Part shown: one piece after another, positions 15,250 through 22,805 of the stretch
Layout of the letters: each line of letters starts with the position of its first letter
Position numbering within the stretch: the stretch's first letter is position 1
Source: Salinirubellus salinus
GTDB lineage: Archaea; Halobacteriota; Halobacteria; Halobacteriales; Haloarculaceae
DNA length: 64,000 bases
Assembly: GCF_025231485.1 (NCBI RefSeq)
Contig: NZ_CP104003.1
Location: 992,001-1,056,000 of the forward strand
Reading direction: 5' to 3'
Program-made: the position numbers and the translations under genes
Notes under the pieces: generated by a model
Told to the model about the DNA's origin: nothing
Database searches by the model: none
The model's input: the letters and a program-made list of their open reading frames with translations, nothing else

Positions 15250-16910
15250 GTGCGACCGACCGGACCCCCTCGGCCGAGGCGGACGTCTGCGTGGTGGGTG
15301 CGGGGCCGGCGGGGGCGCTCGTAGCCCGCGAACTCGCTCGCGAGGGGCACGAGGTGGTCGTCCTCGAGGCCGGCCCGCGGTTCGAGGACGCCGACCGCGA
15401 GGCCCGGATGGAACGGACCATCCGCCCGGCCTACGCCCCGGACTCCGTGTGGAAGATGGGCGGGCCGCGCGACGCGTATCGCTCCACTGGTGACCGGCAC
15501 TACCCCCTGAACGCCGCCCGCGTGAAGGGCGTCGGTGGCTCCACGCTCCACTGGCAGGGGATGGTGATGCGACTGCACGAGTCGGACTTCCGGCGGGCGA
15601 GCGAGTCGGGCTACGGGGTCGACTGGCCGCTGTCGTACGAGGACCTCCGGCCCTACTACGCTCGGGCCGAGCGGGCGCTGGGGGTCGCGGGCGCCAGCGA
15701 CAATCCGTTCGCGCCGCCGCGCGAGGAGCCCCACCCGCTCCCCGCGTTCGAGCCCTCCTACTCGGACGCCCTCTTCGCCGAGGCGTGCGAGCGAGTGGGC
15801 GTGACGACCCACTCGGTTCCGAACGCCCGGAACTCCGAACCGTACGACGGGCGCTCGCCCTGCGTGGGCTACGGCACCTGCAAGCCGGTCTGTCCCTCCG
15901 GCGCGAAGTACGACGCCAGCCACACCGTCCGGCAGGCCGAGGCACTCGGCGTCGAGGTGATAGACCGGGCGCCGGTCCAGCGACTGGAGACGGGGAGTGA
16001 CCCCGGGCGAGTCGAGGCCGCCGTCTACGCAACCCCCGACGGGACGGAACACCGACAGACCGCACGGGAGTTCGTCCTCGCGGCCGGCGGGGTCGAGATC
16101 CCGCGGCTCCTCTTGCTCTCGGCGTCGCCGGACCACCCCGACGGCCTCGCCAACCGCTCCGGCGCGGTCGGGCGGTACTTCCACGACCACCTGTTCGCCG
16201 GGATGGGCGGGACGCTCGACCGACGGACCCGGCAGAACCACGTCGGCTTCCTCACCAGCGAGTCACACGCCTTCTACGACGAGCCCGGCCGGTCGACGAC
16301 GGGGACCGCCGGCGGCGTCCCCGCGAGTGACGCCGCCCTCTCGGCGTTCAAACTGGAGTTCCTCAACTACGCCGGGCCGTCACCCGTCGAGATGGCGCTC
16401 TCGGCCGACGACTGGGGTGACTCGCTGCTCGCGTCGCTCCGGGGGGCCTACGGCACCCACGTCGGGATGGGGGGGCTGGTCGAACAGCCGCCTCGCGCGG
16501 CGAACCGCATCGCGCTCGACCGCTCGACGACGGACGACCACGGCAACCCCGTGCCGGACGTGCAGTGGTCGCTCGACGGCCGGACCAGGCGGACGCTCGA
16601 ACGCGTCAACGAGGTGCAGGCGGTCGTCCTCGAGGAACTCGGCGTCGACGTCGACTGGCGCGTCGGCCCCGAGAACACCGGCCCGGCCTTCCATCACATG
16701 GGGACGACGCGGATGGGGACCGACCCCGACGAGAGCGTCGTCCGGCCGGACCTCCGCACCCACGACGTCGGGAACCTGCGCGTCGCCTCCTCCGCAGTCT
16801 TCCCCACGGGCGGGGCGACGAACCCCACGCTCACCATCGCCGCGCTCGCGCTGAAGTGTGCCGACCACGTCGCCGCGGCGCTCGAACCATCCGCCAGCGC
16901 CACCGGGTAA
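15246..16910 (+). CDS. GMC-family flavin oxidoreductase (gluconate 2-dehydrogenase large-subunit type)
   Basis: A 554-residue GMC oxidoreductase. The FAD motif VVGAGPAGALVARELA is near residue 17, VGGSTLHWQGM near 95, and GTCKPVCPSGAKYDAS is typical of the gluconate/sorbitol dehydrogenase branch. The C-terminal HHMGTTRMG and GGATNPTLTIAALAL carry the catalytic His region. It oxidises an alcohol or aldose, with electrons passing to a membrane carrier. It has no signal of its own and probably rides with the Tat-signal small subunit encoded just upstream. GTG start at 15246. The substrate is not determinable; gluconate is only the family label. Confidence 0.88.
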   Translation: MSATDRTPSAEADVCVVGAGPAGALVARELAREGHEVVVLEAGPRFEDADREARMERTIRPAYAPDSVWKMGGPRDAYRSTGDRHYPLNAARVKGVGGSTLHWQGMVMRLHESDFRRASESGYGVDWPLSYEDLRPYYARAERALGVAGASDNPFAPPREEPHPLPAFEPSYSDALFAEACERVGVTTHSVPNARNSEPYDGRSPCVGYGTCKPVCPSGAKYDASHTVRQAEALGVEVIDRAPVQRLETGSDPGRVEAAVYATPDGTEHRQTAREFVLAAGGVEIPRLLLLSASPDHPDGLANRSGAVGRYFHDHLFAGMGGTLDRRTRQNHVGFLTSESHAFYDEPGRSTTGTAGGVPASDAALSAFKLEFLNYAGPSPVEMALSADDWGDSLLASLRGAYGTHVGMGGLVEQPPRAANRIALDRSTTDDHGNPVPDVQWSLDGRTRRTLERVNEVQAVVLEELGVDVDWRVGPENTGPAFHHMGTTRMGTDPDESVVRPDLRTHDVGNLRVASSAVFPTGGATNPTLTIAALALKCADHVAAALEPSASATG

Positions 16911-16942
16911 GCGGCCCCCTAACGTCGGAAACGGTCTGGTCC

Positions 16943-16948
16943 TTATAT
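16943..16948 (+). promoter_or_regulatory. TATA box of the first pilin-like gene
   Basis: TTATAT lies 72-77 bases before ATG 17020. It predicts a leader of roughly 48 bases rather than a leaderless transcript. Confidence 0.45.
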
Positions 16949-17019
16949 GCCGTCTGACAGCCAACCTTCACCTCGACCAACAGGACCGGCCGCCGCGTCG
17001 GTCCCGGTCGGGGAGCGTG

Positions 17020-17517
17020 ATGCCACTCGGAGACCAACCACGGAGCGCGAGAGGGGTCGCCACAGCCGTGAGTGTGCTGATGGCCGTCGCCATCACCGTC
17101 GTGTTCACGTCCATCGTCGGCGTCTGGGCGCTGGGGCTCGGCGAACCCGTCGACTCACGGACGGTCGGGCCGAGCGCCGAACCGGACCTGCCCGACGCCT
17201 CGTTCTCGTTCACCTACCACCCCGACGACGGGGATGGGTTGCGGGTACGGTCCACCGGCGGCGACGCACTCCCGGCCGAGCAACTCGCTCTGGTCGTCAG
17301 GGACACGGAGGACGCCGACGGCCGGTACGCCTTCACCGACTCGCTCGGGGCGGAGCGTGGTCCCTTCGAGACGCAACAGCAGGTCCGACTGGACGCGTCG
17401 GCGGTGGGCGCCGACGGCGAGCTGGCTCTCGACGCGGCCACGGTCCGCGTGGTCTGGACGAGTCCGGACGGAAGCCGCTCGGCGACGCTCGCCATCTGGG
17501 TCGGCCCGGACGCCTGA
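17020..17517 (+). CDS. Type IV pilin-like protein (divergent)
   Basis: A 165-residue protein. A short charged leader (MPLGDQPRSARG) precedes a hydrophobic helix (VATAVSVLMAVAITVVF…, residues 13-35) and a beta-rich ectodomain. This is the archaeal type IV pilin layout, with cleavage by a prepilin peptidase expected just before the helix. The helix differs from the consensus [16 protein letters not shown] seen in the neighbouring gene. It may therefore be a minor pilin. The ectodomains of the two are similar (FSFTYHPDDGD vs [19 protein letters not shown] vs AVWTGPSA at the end), indicating duplication. A GTG three bases upstream is an alternative start. Confidence 0.75.
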   Translation: MPLGDQPRSARGVATAVSVLMAVAITVVFTSIVGVWALGLGEPVDSRTVGPSAEPDLPDASFSFTYHPDDGDGLRVRSTGGDALPAEQLALVVRDTEDADGRYAFTDSLGAERGPFETQQQVRLDASAVGADGELALDAATVRVVWTSPDGSRSATLAIWVGPDA

Positions 17518-17585
17518 GCGTCGAGACGCGGTCGGGTGACCCTTTCCTCCGGCTGGCCGTTTCGAGAAAGTAGTCGCCACGGCAG

Positions 17586-17592
17586 TTTATAT
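17586..17592 (+). promoter_or_regulatory. TATA box of the second pilin gene
   Basis: TTTATAT lies about 89 bases before ATG 17678. It implies a leader near 60 bases long that contains the 17630-17652 hairpin and a Shine-Dalgarno GGAGG at 17666-17670. Confidence 0.5.
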
Positions 17593-17629
17593 GGCCCAGC
17601 ACACAACTTCCGGGCGTTCACGTACGAGG

Positions 17630-17652
17630 TGTCCCGGCGGCACGCCGGGACA
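17630..17652 (+). promoter_or_regulatory. Leader hairpin before the pilin gene
   Basis: Perfect 10-base arms TGTCCCGGCG and CGCCGGGACA with loop GCA, inside the predicted 5' leader, 14 bases before the Shine-Dalgarno sequence. Such a strong GC stem in an untranslated leader is uncommon in haloarchaea. It could stabilise the mRNA or control ribosome entry, or serve as a DNA palindrome. Confidence 0.6.
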
Positions 17653-17665
17653 GCTGGGTGGGCGT

Positions 17666-17670
17666 GGAGG
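17666..17670 (+). promoter_or_regulatory. Shine-Dalgarno GGAGG of the pilin gene
   Basis: GGAGG ends 7 bases before ATG 17678. It supports that start over upstream in-frame codons and agrees with a leadered transcript. Confidence 0.6.
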
Positions 17671-17677
17671 AAGACAG

Positions 17678-18151
17678 ATGCAACTCAAACGACTGTTCAC
17701 GGCTGAAGATGCCGTCTCGCCGGTCATCGGGGTCATCCTGATGGTCGCAATCACCGTCATCCTCGCGGCGGTCATCGGGACGTTCGTACTGGGGTTGGGG
17801 AACGGGCTGGACAACGACGCGCCGCAGATGTCGTTCACTTTCCAATACAACGATGGGACGGATGACTCACTTGATGTGACGTTCGAGGCCGGGAATCCGG
17901 TGGACGCCGAGCGACTGTCGCTCGTCGTCAACGGTGCGAGTGCTGACAACGGACGATTTGAATTCACCAGCACAGAGTTAGGGGCCTCTCCCGGGCAGTT
18001 CGGCGCCGGGTCCTCAGTGACGCTCGGGCCTAGTGGTGGGAGCCTCGACCTCTCCTCCGCCACCGTCAAGGTCGTCTGGGAGAGTCAGAACACCAACCCC
18101 GACGCCCAACGCACCGCGACCGTCGCCGTCTGGACCGGGCCGAGCGCTTAA
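17678..18151 (+). CDS. Type IV pilin (archaeal pilin N-terminal domain)
   Basis: A 157-residue pilin subunit. [20 protein letters not shown] carries the classical haloarchaeal class III signal and DUF1628 helix ([19 protein letters not shown], about residues 12-30), cut by a prepilin peptidase. The ectodomain is beta-rich, with Asn/Ser/Thr and the C-terminal VAVWTGPSA. The base composition of 17830-17990 is noticeably less G+C-rich than the neighbourhood (tttgaattcacc-like stretches), as often seen in variable surface proteins. It has its own TATA box, a leader hairpin and a Shine-Dalgarno site. The stop abuts the convergent P450 gene with no spacer. Confidence 0.88.
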   Translation: MQLKRLFTAEDAVSPVIGVILMVAITVILAAVIGTFVLGLGNGLDNDAPQMSFTFQYNDGTDDSLDVTFEAGNPVDAERLSLVVNGASADNGRFEFTSTELGASPGQFGAGSSVTLGPSGGSLDLSSATVKVVWESQNTNPDAQRTATVAVWTGPSA

Positions 18152-19474
18152 TCAGCGTTCCCGCACCGTCAGCTCCACGTCCGTCCCGGGCTGGAGCGTG
18201 ACGGCGAACGACAGCGGCAGTTCACCGGGTGGGTCCTCGAACCGGACGCGACGGCAGAGTGTCGCCAGCGCGGCCGTCAGCTCGAGGCGGGCGAAGCGCA
18301 TCCCGATGCAGTGGCGCGGGCCGCCGCCGAACGGGAAGTAGGCGTACTCGTGGCCGTGCGGGTCCTCGTCGCCGAGCCACCGCTCCGGGCGGAACTCGTC
18401 GGGGGCGTCCCACCACCGCGGGTCGCGCTGGACGATGCGCTGTGGGAGGACGAGCGTATCCCCCGGGTTCAGGGCGTAGCCCCGGAGCCTCACCTCACGG
18501 GTGGGTTCGCGGAGCACCATGTAGACCGGCGGGAACAGGCGCAGGCTCTCCTCTATGACGGCGCTCGTGTACGCCAGCGCCGGGAACTCGTCGACGGTCG
18601 GCTCGCCGTCGACGGACGCCGTGAGTTCCTCGTGGACCCGCGCCTGCACCTCGGGGTGGTCGGCGAGGAGGTAGCAGGTGTAGGTGAGCGCGAGCGACGT
18701 GGTCTCGTGGCCGGCGAAGAGGAACGTGACCAGCTGGTCGGCGAGTTCGCGGGCCGTCAGGTCGCCGTCGTCACGGGCCCGGACGAAGAAGGTGAGGAGG
18801 TCGGGCGGTGGGTCCGGGTCGGCGCGGCGAGCGGCGACGAGGTCCGCGACAGTGGCCTCGAAGGTGTCGAGCTGTGACCGGAAGCGGCGGTCCTGCGGGG
18901 TGGGGACCCAGTTCGGGAGGAACGTGACGAGGCTGGTCGCGTCGAGTCGTTCGTTGATGGCGTCGGCCGTCTCGCGGACGACGCGTGCCGTCTCGGGGTC
19001 CTCGTCCACGTCGACGCCGAACAGGGTGCGGGCGAGTACGGCGAGCGTGAGTGCCTTGCTCTCCTCGTCGAGGCGCACGCGCTGGCCGTCGACCCAGTCC
19101 TCGGCGAGCGAACGGGCGCCCTCGACGGCGAAACTCGCGTACTCCTCGACGCGCTCGCGGTAGAACGCGGGCTGTGAGAGCGTGCGCTGGCGGCGCCACT
19201 GCTCCCCCTCGGTGAAGAACAGCCCCTCGCTCCCGAAGGAGCCGCTGGTCTCGCGGACGGCACTCGCCTTGCGGAAGTCGTCGCGGTCGTCGACGAGGAT
19301 GCGCTTCACGTCCTCGGGGTGGGTGACGTAGTGGAACGACCGCCCCGCGAGGTCGACCCGGACCACGTCGCCGAGGCGGTCGACGTGCTCGGCGTGGAAG
19401 CCGGCGGGGTCCCGGAGGTACTGGACGGTGTTGCCCAGCACGGGGTGTCCGGGGGGCGTCGGCGGGGATGCCAT
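18152..19474 (-). CDS. Cytochrome P450
   Basis: A 440-residue haem-thiolate mono-oxygenase. The I-helix oxygen motif is AGHETTS, the ExxR motif sits in EESLRLFPP, and the haem loop FGGGPRHCIGMRFARLE carries ligand Cys389. There is no N-terminal membrane anchor, so it is soluble as in bacterial P450s. It looks like the CYP110/CYP102-like group common in haloarchaea, but the subfamily cannot be fixed by eye. No dedicated ferredoxin or reductase gene is adjacent. ATG at 19474 gives the Pro-rich N-terminus SPPTPPGHPVLGN expected before the first helix. Confidence 0.93.
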   Translation of the reverse strand: MASPPTPPGHPVLGNTVQYLRDPAGFHAEHVDRLGDVVRVDLAGRSFHYVTHPEDVKRILVDDRDDFRKASAVRETSGSFGSEGLFFTEGEQWRRQRTLSQPAFYRERVEEYASFAVEGARSLAEDWVDGQRVRLDEESKALTLAVLARTLFGVDVDEDPETARVVRETADAINERLDATSLVTFLPNWVPTPQDRRFRSQLDTFEATVADLVAARRADPDPPPDLLTFFVRARDDGDLTARELADQLVTFLFAGHETTSLALTYTCYLLADHPEVQARVHEELTASVDGEPTVDEFPALAYTSAVIEESLRLFPPVYMVLREPTREVRLRGYALNPGDTLVLPQRIVQRDPRWWDAPDEFRPERWLGDEDPHGHEYAYFPFGGGPRHCIGMRFARLELTAALATLCRRVRFEDPPGELPLSFAVTLQPGTDVELTVRER

Positions 19475-19517
19475 ACGCGTCGTTACGGCCGGGCGGACAA
19501 GAGTACGGCGACGGGCG

Positions 19518-20006
19518 TCAGGCGATACCGTACATCGCGAGCAGGCCGGCGTCGACCAGCAGGAGGACGGCGAGGACGGCCGCGGCCTGGTAGAACGGCT
19601 GGGCGTCACGCGCGGGGGTGCGGACCTTGTCGGCGTCGAGGCCGTCGCGCATCTTCGAGCCGCCGACCTCGAGGAGACCGACCATCACGAGCCACAGGCC
19701 GAGCATCGCGAGGACGAGGTAGCCGGGGAGCGACCCGAGGAGCACATCGAACGTGTAGTAGGCGCCGGCGAGGTGGCCGCCGGTGAGGAACAGGAGGACG
19801 GCGCTGACCCGCGTGAGCGTGGTGAGCCGGGAGGAGATACGCGAGAGCGGCTCGGGACGGATATCGCCCGAGACCCCGTTCGGGAGGACCGCGAGCGCGA
19901 AGAGGATGACTGCCCCGGTCCAGAGGCCGGCGAAGACGACGTGGACCGTCTGCATCGTGGCGTCGAGGATCGGATTCGTCTGCAACAGCAGCTCGGGGAG
20001 TACCAT
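19518..20006 (-). CDS. CopD-like four-helix membrane protein
   Basis: A 162-residue integral membrane protein with four predicted helices. The first (MQTVHVVFAGLWTGAVILF) has the His and Trp-Gly pattern of CopD-type proteins, implicated in copper transport. A second conserved region is LLFLTGGHLAGAYYTFD. ATG at 20006 puts a short periplasmic-like segment first. It is divergent from yqeC with 113 bases between. Copper handling is a family association only. Confidence 0.7.
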   Translation of the reverse strand: MVLPELLLQTNPILDATMQTVHVVFAGLWTGAVILFALAVLPNGVSGDIRPEPLSRISSRLTTLTRVSAVLLFLTGGHLAGAYYTFDVLLGSLPGYLVLAMLGLWLVMVGLLEVGGSKMRDGLDADKVRTPARDAQPFYQAAAVLAVLLLVDAGLLAMYGIA

Positions 20007-20119
20007 ACGGCTTCCCGCGGGGGGCTGGCACCTGAAACTCCCGGTCGCGGCACCGCACGTCCCGTGGGTGGAGCCGCCGACGCCGTGGGGTTCTTGCCGC
20101 TCCTCCTCGCACCGCCGAC

Positions 20120-20842
20120 ATGGACCTCGTCGACGCCCTCGACGCACGTGGCCTCGTCTGCACGGTCGGTGCGGGCGGGAAGAAGACCACCTGCTACACG
20201 CTCGCGGCGCGGCACGACCGGGCCGTCGTGACCGCCACCGTCCGAATCCCCGTCTTCGACGACCGTGTCGCACGCGTCGCGGTGACCGACGACCCGGTCC
20301 GCGCCGTCGACGGGAACGCCGACTGGCCGCTCGGACTCGTGCCGGAGCGGCACGACGAGGTGCGCTACGCCGGCTACGAGACCGGGGCCGTGGACCGGCT
20401 CGCGGCCGCCACCGACTGCGACGCCGTGCTCGTGAAGGCCGACGGCGCACGCAACCGGCTGTTCAAGGCGCCCGGTGACCACGAACCACAGATCCCGGCC
20501 GCCACGGACACCGTGCTCCCCATCGCGAGTGCTCGCGTCGTCGGCGAACCGCTGACCGAGGAGTTCGTCCACCGACCGGAGCGGGTCGCCGCCATCGCCG
20601 GGCTCGACGTCGGCGACGAGCTCCGCCCCGAACACGTCGCCCGCGTCCTCGCCAGCACCGACGGTGGGCTGAAGCGCGTCCCCGACGGTGCCACCGCCAT
20701 CCCCGTGGTGAACATGTGTGACGACGAGGTACTGACCGAGCGAGCACGTGTCGTCGCCGAGCGCGTCCACGAACTGGCCGACGTGCCGCGGGTCGCCCTC
20801 AGCCGGATGGATCTCGGGCAGGTGGTCGACGTCGTCGAGTGA
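20120..20842 (+). CDS. yqeC: YqeC-type P-loop protein (molybdenum hydroxylase maturation)
   Basis: A 240-residue member of the YqeC family, linked to selenium/molybdenum-dependent hydroxylase maturation. The P-loop is VGAGGKKTTCYTLA (near residue 16). ADGARNRLFKAP and the central Asp/His blocks match the family. The presence of mobA 0.4 kb downstream on the same strand fits a molybdenum-cofactor role. A decayed methyltransferase sits between them. Its substrate and exact reaction have not been established for the family. ATG at 20120. Confidence 0.85.
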   Translation: MDLVDALDARGLVCTVGAGGKKTTCYTLAARHDRAVVTATVRIPVFDDRVARVAVTDDPVRAVDGNADWPLGLVPERHDEVRYAGYETGAVDRLAAATDCDAVLVKADGARNRLFKAPGDHEPQIPAATDTVLPIASARVVGEPLTEEFVHRPERVAAIAGLDVGDELRPEHVARVLASTDGGLKRVPDGATAIPVVNMCDDEVLTERARVVAERVHELADVPRVALSRMDLGQVVDVVE

Positions 20843-21189
20843 GCGGACGGCGGTGGACGACTGGCCGTTCGTCACCGAGCCACACCCCCGCCGAGCACTA
20901 CGCCGAGTGGGACGGGAGCGACGTGACGGTGGACGGTGAGACGTACACGGTCGAGTCGCGGACGGATCTCGAGGACCCCGTCGAGCTGGTGGCGAGCTAC
21001 CGAAAGCGGGTCAGAAAGGACGGCGAGACGCTAGCCGAGGTGGAGACACCCCTCGCGCTCGTCCCGAGACGACAGTTCGAACTCCTGTTCGAGGTGGTGG
21101 GCTTCTCGGAGTGGTCGTTCTAGGGTGGGTTCGACCGCGCGCCACTCGAGTCCTCGGCACAGGAACTGGTCGCGCTCGCCCGGAAGTAG
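20839..21189 (+). pseudogene. Remnant of a class I SAM methyltransferase (N-terminus lost, in-frame TAG)
   Basis: From a GTG in the yqeC stop, the frame encodes 94 residues to TAG at 21121-21123, then continues open for 22 more codons to TAG at 21187-21189. The joined sequence ends in the style of methyltransferase C-termini: PRRQFELLFEVVGFSEWSF, the stop, then GGFDRAPLESSAQELVALAR. Functional relatives typically have YGGFD, so the stop stands where Tyr is expected. The SAM-binding half is absent, which points to a relic. The first 94 codons could still be made as a small protein. Homology is judged from pattern, not from a search. Confidence 0.6.
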
Positions 21190-21218
21190 TTTGCCCGCGG
21201 GGGCCGCACGTCCGGGCG

Positions 21219-21851
21219 ATGCCGACTGGCGTGATACTCGCTGGTGGCTTCTCCACGCGGTTCGACGGCGGCGACAAGGCCGTCGCCGAACTCGCCGGGA
21301 AGCCGATGGTGCGCCGGGTCGCCGACCGCCTCGCGCCGGTCGTCTCGACACTCGTCGTGAACTGTCGGGGCGAGCAACGCGAGAGTATCGCCACGGCGCT
21401 GGAGCGCTACCCCCACGAGGTCCGGTTCGCCGTCGACCCGGAGCCCGACGCGGGACCGATGGCGGGCATCCGGACCGGACTCAGGGCGGTGACCGACGAG
21501 TACGCCGTCGTCGTGGCCTGCGACATGCCGTTCGTCGACCGGGCATTCGTCGAGTCCCTGTTCGACCGGGCGGCCGGCCACGACGCCGCCGTCCCCGAGG
21601 TCGACGGCTGGTACCAGACGACGCAGGCCGTCTACCGGGCAGCGCCGATGGCCGACGCGTGTGACCGTGCCCTCGAGCGTGGCGACTCGAAGATCCTCGC
21701 GCCGCTCGATGAACTGGACTGGGTGGTCGTCGACCACGAGACGCTGGCCGAGCGGGGGTGGCTCGAGACGTTCGAGAACGTGAACACGCGGGCGGAGTTA
21801 CGCGAGGCCGCCCGCAGCGTAGCCTCGGACCGACGGAACGGGGAGCGATAG
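21219..21851 (+). CDS. mobA: Molybdenum cofactor guanylyltransferase
   Basis: Transfers GMP from GTP to molybdopterin to make the dinucleotide cofactor. The 210-residue nucleotidyltransferase fold starts with the signature LAGGFSTRFDGGDKAV (residues 7-22). DPEPDAGPMAGIRTGL and ACDMPFVD (metal-binding Asp) follow, then QTTQAVYRAAP, and ENVNTRAEL near the end. Start ATG 21219. It shares strand with yqeC upstream, which supports a molybdoenzyme maturation context although no molybdoenzyme is in the window. Confidence 0.92.
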   Translation: MPTGVILAGGFSTRFDGGDKAVAELAGKPMVRRVADRLAPVVSTLVVNCRGEQRESIATALERYPHEVRFAVDPEPDAGPMAGIRTGLRAVTDEYAVVVACDMPFVDRAFVESLFDRAAGHDAAVPEVDGWYQTTQAVYRAAPMADACDRALERGDSKILAPLDELDWVVVDHETLAERGWLETFENVNTRAELREAARSVASDRRNGER

Positions 21852-21912
21852 TGAGCCGCGAGGCCGAGCGGCGCCCACCCACGGAGTGAGCAATCGGCGC
21901 AGGACAGAGCGG

Positions 21913-22578
21913 TCAGCGCACCCGTGGGGCGACGAGGAGACCCTCGTCGACCGGCAGGAGGTACGGCTCGAACTCCGGGTCGGCGTCCACCCGTCGCAGG
22001 AACCCCGCGACGGCCTCCGTACGAGGGGTCGGGGCCGGCTCGCCGTCGAGCGTCGCGACGAGGCCGGCGGGGGTCAGGACGTCCCCGTAGACGGCGACGT
22101 TGTCGGCGAGGAGCGCCCCGCCCGGCGCGACGAGTTCGCGGACCGCCTCGAAGCCACGGCCGTAGTCGGCGGTGTCGTGATCGAGGACGACGAGGTCGAA
22201 CGTCCCGGGGAGGTCTGCGGCGAGTTCGATGGCGTCCCCGTGGCCGTAGACGGCGTGGTCGGTGAGGCCACCGCGCTCGAAGTACTCGCGGGCCGCACGG
22301 AGGCGCTCGGTGTCGCGGTCGGTGAGGACCACGAACCCGTCCTCGGGGAGCGCGCGAGCCATCCAGTACGCCGAGTAGCCGAACCCGGAGCCGAGTTCGA
22401 GGATCGAGCGGGCACCGGAGAGGCGGACACAGAGCGCGAGCGTCCGACCAACCGCCGGGCCGACGGTGGGGAACGACTCGCGGGCAGCGCGGGCTTCCAT
22501 GTCGTGGACGACGTCGTCGACGGGCGGACCGAAGCGTTCGAGCAGCCGCCCGACGGCGTCGTCGTGGAGAGGTGGCAC
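21913..22578 (-). CDS. O-methyltransferase family protein (class I SAM-dependent)
   Basis: A 221-residue methyltransferase of the COMT/CCoAMT-like group. Motif I is ILELGSGFGYSAYWMA (near residue 58), VVLTDRDTERL is the acidic strand-2 end, VVLDHDTADY is the metal/catalytic strand, and GGALLADNVAVYGDV follows. The start is taken as GTG 22578, which gives the usual N-terminal helix; the first ATG lies inside that helix. The acceptor is unknown. It is divergent from the RPA operon; the 227-base gap between holds a TATA box for RPA and a 7-base inverted repeat. Confidence 0.85.
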   Translation of the reverse strand: MPPLHDDAVGRLLERFGPPVDDVVHDMEARAARESFPTVGPAVGRTLALCVRLSGARSILELGSGFGYSAYWMARALPEDGFVVLTDRDTERLRAAREYFERGGLTDHAVYGHGDAIELAADLPGTFDLVVLDHDTADYGRGFEAVRELVAPGGALLADNVAVYGDVLTPAGLVATLDGEPAPTPRTEAVAGFLRRVDADPEFEPYLLPVDEGLLVAPRVR

Positions 22579-22738
22579 GGTCCGGCGTGGGTGGCGTGGT
22601 GGCTTGAGCGTTCCCGCGGGGGTTCGTTCGTCACTCACTCCGCTCGTGCGGTCCACGCCTGCCCCTGCTCGCAACTCCGCGGGCTCCCGTGGTCGCTCAC
22701 GCAGCTCACGGGTCGCGTGCGCTCCCCGTTCGCTCTCT

Positions 22739-22763
22739 CGAGGTCTCACTCCGTTCGACCTCG
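22739..22763. repeat. Inverted repeat upstream of the RPA operon
   Basis: Arms CGAGGTC and GACCTCG, 7 bases each and perfect, separated by 11 bases. They end 12 bases before the RPA TATA box. The sequence also fits the repetitive CACTCC/CTCG-type filler frequent in haloarchaeal gaps, so a regulatory role is uncertain. Confidence 0.3.
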
Positions 22764-22774
22764 TGGCGGGCACA

Positions 22775-22783
22775 CTTTTAAAC
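22775..22783 (+). promoter_or_regulatory. TATA box of the RPA operon
   Basis: CTTTTAAAC is centred 27 bases before ATG 22806, a standard leaderless haloarchaeal promoter driving the three-gene RPA cluster. Confidence 0.6.
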
Positions 22784-22805
22784 GGCCACGCCCAAGCCGC
22801 GGACG

